Shown here: piece by piece, positions 1-5,685 of the stretch
How positions within the stretch are numbered: position 1 is the stretch's first letter
How the letters are laid out: every line of letters begins with the position of its first letter
NCBI GenBank assembly: GCA_020343555.1
Contig: CP070800.1
Span: forward strand, 786,983-793,061
DNA from: Dehalococcoidales bacterium
GTDB taxonomy: Bacteria > Chloroflexota > Dehalococcoidia > Dehalococcoidales > UBA2162
Reading direction: 5' to 3'
DNA: 6,079 bases
Notes under the pieces: generated by a model
Databases searched by the model: none
Told to the model about the DNA's origin: nothing
What the model saw: the letters and a program-made list of their open reading frames with translations, nothing else
Translations under genes and position numbers: made by a program

Positions 1-699
1 CGGGTCGTCAGCTTCTTCCCCGATGTCGCTCGTGAATACGCACCGGTATTCCTTGTGCTGGCGGTGATCAGCATATTATATGGCGCTGCCATTACTCTGA
101 GACAGACCGACATCAAACGATTGATCGCATATAGTTCGGTCAGTCATATGGGCCTTGTCATGCTGGGTGTTTTCGCTCTCGGCGAAGCCAGTATGACAGG
201 TGCCGCCCTGCAGATGGTCAGTCACGGTCTGCTGACCGGTCTGTTATTTGCCATGGCAGGTCTTACCATACACAACACCGAAGAACGTGACCTTCGGAAA
301 CTTGGCGGTCTGGCAAGACAGGTGCCTGTCATAGCAATAATATTCTCGATAGCCGGTCTCGGGTCACTCGGACTCCCATTGACCAGCGGATTTGCTGCTG
401 AATTCATTACCTTCGCCGGCAGCTTTTCAAGCGGCGTAGTGAACGGTGTCCAGGTGTACACCATACTCTCGGTTATTGGAGTGGTTTTGGCTGCCGGTTA
501 CATCCTCTGGATGATACAGCGGACATTCTATGGCCCTCCGCAGGAGAAATTCGACGGTGTCAAGGACGCAGACAGGCTGGAAAAAGTCTATATGTTCGCC
601 TTTGTTGCTTTGATTATGCTTGTCGGAATTTACCCGGCAATCATGACCGATATGATGAAGATTGGAATTTCGCCGATAACGGCGTTAATAGGTGGATAA
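1..699 (+). CDS. nuoM: NADH-quinone oxidoreductase subunit M, C-terminal part (5' end outside window)
   Basis: This is a membrane subunit of respiratory complex I, one of the three antiporter-like proteins that couple quinone reduction to proton export across the cytoplasmic membrane. The frame is open from base 1, so the gene starts upstream; 232 residues are visible, roughly the last half of a family usually near 500 residues. The GTG at 55 is only an internal Val codon. Recognition rests on the motif QTDIKRLIAYSSVSHMG (visible residues 35-51), with a channel-type lysine at 39, then QMVSHGLLTGLLFAMAG, and a run of hydrophobic helices through LGSLGLPLTSGFAAEF. The C-terminal part has the usual hydrophilic stretch (YGPPQEKFDGVKDADRLEK) followed by a last transmembrane helix. 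nuoN follows after 15 bases, the conserved order at the end of nuo operons. The identification is firm; which electron donor feeds this complex cannot be seen here. Confidence 0.95.
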   Translation, partial: RVVSFFPDVAREYAPVFLVLAVISILYGAAITLRQTDIKRLIAYSSVSHMGLVMLGVFALGEASMTGAALQMVSHGLLTGLLFAMAGLTIHNTEERDLRKLGGLARQVPVIAIIFSIAGLGSLGLPLTSGFAAEFITFAGSFSSGVVNGVQVYTILSVIGVVLAAGYILWMIQRTFYGPPQEKFDGVKDADRLEKVYMFAFVALIMLVGIYPAIMTDMMKIGISPITALIGG

Positions 700-702
700 A
701 GC

Positions 703-717
703 GAGGGATTTAATTTG
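703..717 (+). promoter_or_regulatory. Ribosome binding site and TTG start of nuoN
   Basis: GAGGG at 703-707 lies 7 bases before a TTG at 715-717. No ATG or GTG near this point gives the expected NuoN N-terminus, and the TTG start yields MNLGLFLPEICL, a typical beginning for this family. The short gap after the nuoM stop (697-699) suggests translational coupling. Confidence 0.75.
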
Positions 718-2175
718 AATCTGGGACTGTTTTTACCGGAAATATGTCTGGCAGCCACCGCACTGGTAGTTGTCCTGGTCGATCTCTTTACCGAGCGTAA
801 AGGTATCCTGGCTGTGTTAAGTATAATCGGTCTTATCGTGTCTGGAGCCTTTGCTATATCCATGAGAGGGACATTCGAAGGTACCTTTGGGAATATGCTG
901 GCTGTCGACGGCTTTGCTATCTTCTTCAAGCTGCTGTTTGTCGGTATAGCTGCTCTTATCATCCTCGCTTCCACGGATTATGTGTCGAAACTCAGCAAGT
1001 TCCGTGGTGAATATTATGCTCTTATCCTGCTTTCTACCCTGGGGATGATGCTGATGGCAGCCGCCAGGGAACTTATAACCCTTTACGTATCCCTGGAACT
1101 CGCCAGTATCTCGTTATATGTCCTGGCCGGTTTCCTCAAGGATCAAAAATCCACCGAGTCTTCGCTGAAATACATGCTGCTTGGCGCGATATCATCAGCG
1201 GTGTTGCTGTACGGAATGGCTCTGGTATTCGGTACTACCGGAGAAACCCAGTTGACACGGATAGCCGTCGCGATACAGGCTATTGCCCCTGATGCGGTTT
1301 CCTCCAGCCCGGCACTGATTGTCGGCATAGTTCTGATGATAGCCGGATTCGGCTTCAAGATCGCCGCCGTACCATTCCAGATGTGGGTACCCGATGTCTA
1401 TGAAGGCGCTCCAACACCCGTCACAGCCTTCCTTTCTGTAGCCAGTAAGTCCGCTGGATTCGCGATTATCCTCCGCATCTTCTACTCTGCATTCGGAATG
1501 CCTGACTGGTTTAGTACCAACTGGGGCCTGGTTTTCGCATGGCTCGCTGTTATCAGCATGTTCGTCGGTAATTTAACTGCCATAAAGCAAACAAATATTA
1601 AGCGTATGCTTGGTTACTCCAGTATAGCTCAGGCAGGATACCTGATGGTTGGACTTGCTGCAATGGGAACGTCCGCCGCCCTCGATAGAACCGGACAGAG
1701 TGGTGTTATGTTCTTCCTTGCCGCTTACACACTTACCAACCTTGGAGTATTTTCAGCGGTGATAGCTATCACAAACAAAGTCGGCACCGACATGATCCAG
1801 GACTTCTCCGGAATGCTGAAACGCGCTCCTCTCCTGACGTTAGCTATGACCCTCTGCCTGTTCTCACTTATCGGAATGCCGCCGGCAGTTGGTTTTATGG
1901 CGAAGTTCTACATATTCCGTAGCGCGGTCGAAAATGGTCTGCTGTGGCTCGTTCTCGTTGCTGTACTGAACAGCGTCATATCCGCGTTCTACTATCTACG
2001 GGTTGTCAAGGTAATGTGGTTTGGACAACCTGATTCCGAGGATAAAGTACCTTCTTCCGCTGCTCTGAGACTCACACTCGCTGTGTGCTGTATCGGTGTC
2101 CTTGTACTCGGTGTAGCTCCCGGCTGGGTAATGGACATCGCCGAATCCGCCGCCCGAATGTTTACCGGCGGTTAA
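715..2175 (+). CDS. nuoN: NADH-quinone oxidoreductase subunit N
   Basis: This is a complete antiporter-like proton-pumping subunit of complex I, in the cytoplasmic membrane. Its 486 residues match the usual family length of about 480-490. The protein is hydrophobic throughout, with about 14 predicted membrane helices. Charged residues in the membrane are at the places expected from E. coli NuoN: E128 in LITLYVSLELASISLYVL, K152 in SSLKYMLLGA, K215 in GFGFKIAAVPFQMW, K245 in SVASKSAGFA and K397 in VGFMAKFYIF. From memory of the family these correspond to the proton-channel residues E133, K158, K217, K247 and K395. The motif PDVYEGAPTPVTAF (226-239) and the repeat-like KQTNIKRMLGYSSIAQAGY (291-309) are diagnostic. 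It is the last gene of the nuo operon here. Its TAA stop overlaps the stop of the convergent valS gene, and no terminator hairpin follows it. All key residues are intact, so it is probably functional. Confidence 0.97.
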   Translation: MNLGLFLPEICLAATALVVVLVDLFTERKGILAVLSIIGLIVSGAFAISMRGTFEGTFGNMLAVDGFAIFFKLLFVGIAALIILASTDYVSKLSKFRGEYYALILLSTLGMMLMAAARELITLYVSLELASISLYVLAGFLKDQKSTESSLKYMLLGAISSAVLLYGMALVFGTTGETQLTRIAVAIQAIAPDAVSSSPALIVGIVLMIAGFGFKIAAVPFQMWVPDVYEGAPTPVTAFLSVASKSAGFAIILRIFYSAFGMPDWFSTNWGLVFAWLAVISMFVGNLTAIKQTNIKRMLGYSSIAQAGYLMVGLAAMGTSAALDRTGQSGVMFFLAAYTLTNLGVFSAVIAITNKVGTDMIQDFSGMLKRAPLLTLAMTLCLFSLIGMPPAVGFMAKFYIFRSAVENGLLWLVLVAVLNSVISAFYYLRVVKVMWFGQPDSEDKVPSSAALRLTLAVCCIGVLVLGVAPGWVMDIAESAARMFTGG

Positions 2176-4631
2176 TCCATTCGCGGTTGTTCTATCCGTA
2201 CTTGCACATTCGAACTATCAGTTTCATGTGATTCTTTAATAGCAGATAGCACCAACTCTATATTATCAACTCTGGTTACACTTCCAATATCAGTGATACA
2301 TTCGTTGAGTTTATCACGAAGTTTCTCTGACAATACGGTTACTCTCATGAACTGCAACTTCGCACTCATTGGTAGCTCATTTTCCGATTTATAGCGTCGT
2401 ACCTGGGTAGCAATCTCTACTAAGACTTTACCGACAGATCCCGCATATCCGTCTTCCAGTTCAGGATTAACAACGGGCCATTTTGCCAGGTGAATCGAAT
2501 TCACATCTTCATGCTTTGTAAACAGTACCTGGTATATCTCTTCGGTAATATATGGCATTACGGAAGCCAGCAGCTTAAGCACGGTGTTTAACACCTTGTA
2601 CAATGTATAACGCGCCGATTCTTTCTGAATACTGCCGTCAGGCTGGTCGTACAGCCGGCTCTTTACCATCTCCAGGTAATTATCGGCTACGGTATTCCAG
2701 AAATACCCCTCTATCCTGTTTTTCGCCGTCAGGTGATCGTACTTTCTGTACGAGACTGAAACATCACTTATTAACTGCTGCAATTCCGAGAGTACCCATT
2801 TGTCTGTAGGCAGAAGCAGTGGGACAGTTTCCGGTGGTTTGAAATCCAATATGAATGAACTGGAAAAACGGGCGACATTCCACAGCTTGGTTACCAGCTT
2901 CTGCCCGGCTGCTATCTTGTCCTCGTTGATGATGGAATCCTCTCCCAGCCTGCTGCTTGCTGCCCAGTATCGGACTGCATCAGCAGAATACTTCTCCATC
3001 ATTACCAGGGGATCTGAAACATTGACAGCCCGGGATTTACTCAATTTGTGGCCTTCGGGCGAGAGTCCGTGACCCGATATCCCGATATCCGCCCAGGGAA
3101 TTTCATCGAAATGATAGAACGATTTCACTATAGTAGTGAACGCCCAGGTGCGTATAATGTCATGAGACTGCGGTCGTAGTGACATCGGGAATACATGGCT
3201 GAAAGTGTCGCTGTTATCCAGCCATTTCCCCGCTATTTGCGGCGTCATCGAGGAGGTCATCCATGTGTCCATGATGGCGGGTTCAGGCACAAAATCGTTA
3301 CTGCCGCACTCACAACGTTTCGTCGGGGATTGAACACCCGGATTGACGGGCAGTGCCGAATCCTCAGCCAGTATTACTCTGCCGCAGTCCGAACAATACC
3401 AGAGGGGAAAAGGAACGCCGTGATATCGTTGCCTTGAGATACACCAGTCCCATTCCAGGTTGTTTACCCAGTCTTCATACCTGGACAGCATATAACCCGG
3501 ATGCCATCGAATTTTTCTTCCCGCTTCAAGTAGTTCGTCCTTCCTGTCCATCACTTTTACAAACCATTGCTTTGTCTCGACATACTCAACAGGAGTATCA
3601 CACCGCTCGTGGACGCTTACGGTCTGTGAAACGGCTGTTTCGTTCATTACCAGGTCTTGATTCTGTAATTCTTCGATAATTTTCCTTCTTGCCGATTTTA
3701 TATCCAGTCCGGCAAGGAACCCGGCTTGGTCATTTAGAGTCCCTTCTGCTCCGATAATACCCAGCAGCGGAAGATCATGTTCGCGCCACCATTTTATATC
3801 GGTTGTATCTCCGAAGGTACAGCACATCACGATGCCAGTGCCTTTTTCAGGGTCTGCCTTTTTATCTGCCAGTATAGGAACCTCTTTATTGAAGAGAGGG
3901 GTAGTGGCTGTTTTCCCGATTAGGTTCCTGTACCTGTTGTCATCAGGATTAACGAATACCGCCACACAGGCGGGAAGCAGTTCCGGTCGGGTAGTAGCGA
4001 TCGGTATAGTCTCACTATTATTGATACCGAACCGTATGGTGATCATCGTTGTTTCTCGGTTCAGATCATCCACCTCTGCCTGAGCGATTGCGGTCCTGCA
4101 GGCAGGACACCATAACGACGGCGAAGATGAACGGTAAATCCGTTCTTTCCGATACAGATCGATAAAGGAATACTGCGCTGCTTTTCGGGATCTAGGGCTG
4201 ATCGTGGTATAGACCTGTTCCCAGTCTACACTCAGACCCATCATTTTCCAGAGTTGTTCGTAATTCTCCTCCAGTTTTCTGCTGATATTGATTATTTCCC
4301 GTATAAAGGTTTCGGTTCCGACTCCATCGGGTGTAATACCAAGTCGATCTTCTACAAGTCGTTCGGTAGGCAGCCCGTTATCATCGAATCCCATCGGATA
4401 AAAAACATTGTATCCATTCATGCGATAGAACCTGGCATAAAAATCAGGCTGGCTGTAGGAATAACAATGCCCCATATGCAGATCGCCGGAAACGGTCGGG
4501 GGCGGAGTATCTATCGAGTAAACGGGATTGTCACTATTCAGATTCCATCTGTAAACCTGTTGATCTTCCCAGTATTGTTGCCATTTCTTTTCGCTTTCCG
4601 CCGGGTCATACCGTTTCGATAAATTCACCAT
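2172..4631 (-). CDS. valS: Valine--tRNA ligase, compact archaeal-like (type 2) form
   Basis: This cytoplasmic class I aminoacyl-tRNA synthetase charges tRNA-Val with valine using ATP. The product is 819 residues from the ATG at 4631. That start is chosen because GAGGTG at 4643-4638 sits 6 bases upstream; the in-frame GTG at 4640 and ATG at 4637 lie within or too close to that site. The HIGH motif appears as HMGH (52-55) in TPPPTVSGDLHMGH, and the KMSKS motif as KLSKS (529-533). The threonine-editing insert is seen at ATTRPELLPACVAV (212-225) and GTGIVMCCTFGDTTD (264-278). Cysteine pairs at 175/178, 413/416 and 440/442 suggest zinc-ribbon elements. PPPTVSG and YPMGFDDNGLPTERLVE are features of type 2 ValRS, known from archaea and some bacteria such as Rickettsia. 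The C-terminus ends after the anticodon-binding region without the long coiled coil of the E. coli type. It is expressed alone from a promoter at 4851-4879 through an apparent valine-codon attenuator. Confidence 0.96.
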   Translation of the reverse strand: MVNLSKRYDPAESEKKWQQYWEDQQVYRWNLNSDNPVYSIDTPPPTVSGDLHMGHCYSYSQPDFYARFYRMNGYNVFYPMGFDDNGLPTERLVEDRLGITPDGVGTETFIREIINISRKLEENYEQLWKMMGLSVDWEQVYTTISPRSRKAAQYSFIDLYRKERIYRSSSPSLWCPACRTAIAQAEVDDLNRETTMITIRFGINNSETIPIATTRPELLPACVAVFVNPDDNRYRNLIGKTATTPLFNKEVPILADKKADPEKGTGIVMCCTFGDTTDIKWWREHDLPLLGIIGAEGTLNDQAGFLAGLDIKSARRKIIEELQNQDLVMNETAVSQTVSVHERCDTPVEYVETKQWFVKVMDRKDELLEAGRKIRWHPGYMLSRYEDWVNNLEWDWCISRQRYHGVPFPLWYCSDCGRVILAEDSALPVNPGVQSPTKRCECGSNDFVPEPAIMDTWMTSSMTPQIAGKWLDNSDTFSHVFPMSLRPQSHDIIRTWAFTTIVKSFYHFDEIPWADIGISGHGLSPEGHKLSKSRAVNVSDPLVMMEKYSADAVRYWAASSRLGEDSIINEDKIAAGQKLVTKLWNVARFSSSFILDFKPPETVPLLLPTDKWVLSELQQLISDVSVSYRKYDHLTAKNRIEGYFWNTVADNYLEMVKSRLYDQPDGSIQKESARYTLYKVLNTVLKLLASVMPYITEEIYQVLFTKHEDVNSIHLAKWPVVNPELEDGYAGSVGKVLVEIATQVRRYKSENELPMSAKLQFMRVTVLSEKLRDKLNECITDIGSVTRVDNIELVLSAIKESHETDSSNVQVRIEQPRMD

Positions 4632-4643
4632 TTCCATCACCTC
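4629..4643 (-). promoter_or_regulatory. Ribosome binding site and start of valS
   Basis: On the minus strand GAGGTG (4643-4638), six bases (ATGGAA) and ATG (4631-4629) form a well-spaced start. This site decides between three nearby in-frame start codons. It lies 14 bases beyond the end of the U tract of the leader terminator, so it is transcribed only on readthrough. Confidence 0.8.
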
Positions 4644-4657
4644 GCGTTTTAGTCAAT

Positions 4658-4689
4658 AAAAAAGCCCGGGATTTTTCCTTCCCGGGCTT
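4658..4689 (-). terminator. Intrinsic terminator in the valS leader (attenuator terminator)
   Basis: Reading the minus strand, AAGCCCGGGA (4689-4680) pairs perfectly with TCCCGGGCTT (4671-4662) around an 8-base loop (AGGAAAAA). It runs directly into six T residues (4663-4658, the first two also in the stem). A 10-bp GC-rich stem with a U tract is a textbook intrinsic terminator. The T tract is on the valS sense side only, and the site lies between the valS promoter and the valS start. It can therefore only act on valS transcription, as premature termination. Confidence 0.93.
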
Positions 4690-4763
4690 GTGCGTCTCTC
4701 TTAACTTTGAATATTTTAGGTCGTTGTCAGGCTTGAGACACGCCAAGCCCCGGTAACAACGAC
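4681..4763 (-). promoter_or_regulatory. Alternative RNA folds of the valS attenuator (pause hairpin versus antiterminator)
   Basis: Two incompatible folds can be drawn. In fold A, GUCGUUGU (4763-4756, inside the valine codons) pairs with ACAACGAC (4727-4720, end of the leader frame), enclosing a second helix GGCUUG (4749-4744) with CAAGCC (4735-4730) around an 8-base loop. In fold B, GGGCUUG (4750-4744) pairs with CAAGCCC (4690-4684), GCGU (4743-4740) with ACGC (4695-4692) across one bulged A, and UCUC (4738-4735) with GAGA (4700-4697) after a G-G mismatch, giving 15 pairs. Fold B takes up the 5' arm of the terminator, so it is an antiterminator; fold A frees that arm. A ribosome stalled on the valine codons would block the outer helix of fold A and favour fold B and readthrough. 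The pairings are seen in the sequence; the mechanism is inferred from known amino-acid operon attenuators. Confidence 0.78.
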
Positions 4764-4829
4764 GACAATACTGGTAGCGTCTTTTAATAGATCTGCCGAT
4801 TTAGTTATATGTAACGTAAAGCTACTCAT
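4716..4829 (-). CDS. Valine-rich leader peptide of the valS attenuator
   Basis: This is a 37-codon frame, ATG at 4829-4827 to TAA at 4718-4716, between the valS promoter and the leader terminator. It has its own Shine-Dalgarno sequence, AGGA at 4841-4838, 8 bases before the ATG. The product begins MSSFTLHITKS and contains SIVVVVTGAWRV, with four consecutive valine codons GTC GTC GTT GTT at residues 22-25 (4766-4755), an isoleucine just before and a fifth valine at residue 31. The valine codons form the 5' arm of the pause hairpin. By analogy with the leader peptides of ilv, leu and pheST operons, the peptide itself is probably not functional. Its translation would report the supply of charged tRNA-Val, raising valS expression when charging is low. 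The leader continues across the antiterminator segment, so an unstalled ribosome would cover it. It does not resemble any named leader peptide I know, so I give no symbol. Confidence 0.85.
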   Translation of the reverse strand: MSSFTLHITKSADLLKDATSIVVVVTGAWRVSSLTTT

Positions 4830-4850
4830 AAAAAATATCCTGTGTAATGA

Positions 4851-4879
4851 ATTATATTATGTTAATAAGCGAATGTCAA
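4851..4879 (-). promoter_or_regulatory. Consensus housekeeping-sigma promoter of the valS leader
   Basis: On the minus strand TTGACA (4879-4874) and TATAAT (4856-4851) are separated by exactly 17 bp, a perfect match to the sigma-70/SigA consensus. Transcription should begin near 4845-4843, leaving about 14-16 bases before the leader-peptide ATG and about 212 nt before valS. A full-strength promoter fits control exerted downstream by termination rather than at initiation. Confidence 0.92.
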
Positions 4880-4901
4880 TAACCCGGATTGGTTAGAAGG
4901 T

Positions 4902-4914
4902 AAAGGTTATTTAG
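4902..4914 (+). repeat. 13-bp direct repeat, left copy
   Basis: AAAGGTTATTTAG here is repeated exactly at 5083-5095. The two copies bracket the GC-rich hairpin cluster. The arrangement could be a target duplication left by insertion of a repeat element, though 13 bp is long for one and the identical stretch may have another origin. Confidence 0.6.
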
Positions 4915-5082
4915 GAAACCTCTAGTTAACATCACTTAAAATCGATCAAAACATTCCTCTCCCTTGACGGGAGAGGTTAGAGCCTGCCCCGTACTTGATA
5001 CGGGGTGAGGGTGAACAGTAACGATTTACCCGTAGCTCTCTCACACTAACCCTCTCCCGCGGTGCGGAGAGGGAACTCTTTC
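4915..5082. repeat. Intergenic hairpin cluster resembling a dispersed REP/MITE-like element
   Basis: No gene is seen in this stretch. It carries three perfect stem-loops: CCTCTCCC with GGGAGAGG (4956-4976, 5-base loop), CCCCGTA with TACGGGG (4987-5005, 5-base loop) and CCCTCTCC with GGAGAGGG (5050-5073, 8-base loop). GGGAGAGGTTAG (4969-4980) can also pair with CTAACCCTCTCCC (5046-5058) apart from one bulged base, so the outer parts can form one long imperfect palindrome. The left part (4915-4955) is AT-rich and featureless. There is no open frame for a transposase, so any movement would need help from elsewhere. None of the stems is followed by a T tract, so they are not convincing intrinsic terminators, although they could shape the 3' end of the sigma/nuclease transcript that enters from the right. 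Confidence 0.65.
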
Positions 5083-5095
5083 AAAGGTTATTTAG
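5083..5095 (+). repeat. 13-bp direct repeat, right copy
   Basis: This is the exact second copy of AAAGGTTATTTAG (first at 4902-4914). It contains the stop codon of the sigma/BFN gene (TTA at 5092-5094 on this strand). If the hairpin element inserted here, it did so at the very end of that gene and left the stop codon intact. Confidence 0.6.
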
Positions 5096-5685
5096 CTACT
5101 GAAAACGGCGGCAATTACCTCTTCTTGTATTTTCCTGACGTCTTCCTCTGATAGTTGAGTACTCCTATTATAAGCTTCCTGGGCTTGATGTTGTGCTTCC
5201 TCGATTTCTTTTACGATACTCTCCACACCTTTTCGTTCGGTTAATACTCCGGCTGTCGACGGGATATCTACTCCGGTGCGTTCAAGGACATCTTCTGCAA
5301 CAAATATCGGAGTGCCAGTGAGTACAGCAAGGGCAATGGCATCGCTGGGACGTGCGTCCACCTCACTCACGTTTTTTCCGCAACGTATCTTGACGATGCC
5401 ATAGTAGGTCATTCCCTTCAGAGCTTCGACACGTACCTCTTCCACTTCAGCATCGATAGTTTGAAGAAGATTGATGAAAAAGTTCATTGTCAATGGTCTG
5501 CGGTGTGGAAATGAAAATTCTTTTAAGCCCATAGCGATAATATCACCTTCATGGGAACCTATCCACATCGGTAGAGCGCGTTTTCCAACCTCGTCCTGCA
5601 GTACAATCACACACTGCGCTTGAGTTATACCTTCTTCGTCCTTTCGTTCTTTCTTGATTACGTCAGCGACAGTAACCTTGATCAT
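5092..5685 (-). CDS. Possible separate BFN-domain protein from an internal start
   Basis: The ATG at 5685-5683 is in frame with the sigma/BFN gene and falls exactly at the first residue of the BFN domain. Initiation here would give a 197-residue protein consisting of the BFN domain plus the helical tail, a normal size for stand-alone bacterial BFN proteins. The site has a near-perfect Shine-Dalgarno sequence. Either both a fusion and a free nuclease are made, or the site is a relic of two formerly separate genes. The sequence alone cannot tell whether it is used. Confidence 0.5.
   Translation of the reverse strand: MIKVTVADVIKKERKDEEGITQAQCVIVLQDEVGKRALPMWIGSHEGDIIAMGLKEFSFPHRRPLTMNFFINLLQTIDAEVEEVRVEALKGMTYYGIVKIRCGKNVSEVDARPSDAIALAVLTGTPIFVAEDVLERTGVDIPSTAGVLTERKGVESIVKEIEEAQHQAQEAYNRSTQLSEEDVRKIQEEVIAAVFSS

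Noticed and set aside
2603..4622. Open frames on the + strand across valS, and on the - strand across nuoM and nuoN
   Set aside because: They lie wholly within well-identified genes, show no recognisable domains and have low-complexity, shadow-like compositions.
4632..4640. GTG at 4640 or ATG at 4637 as the valS start
   Set aside because: Both are in frame, but they overlap or adjoin the GAGGTG ribosome binding site. ATG at 4631 has the correct spacing.
4632..4850. A T-box riboswitch upstream of valS
   Set aside because: A terminator in a synthetase leader suggests one, but no T-box core sequence (TGGNACCGCG-like) is found and the leader is short. The translated frame with a valine run explains the terminator better.
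4956..5073. The three GC-rich hairpins as intrinsic terminators of the sigma/BFN transcript
   Set aside because: The stems are strong, but none is followed by a run of T on either strand.
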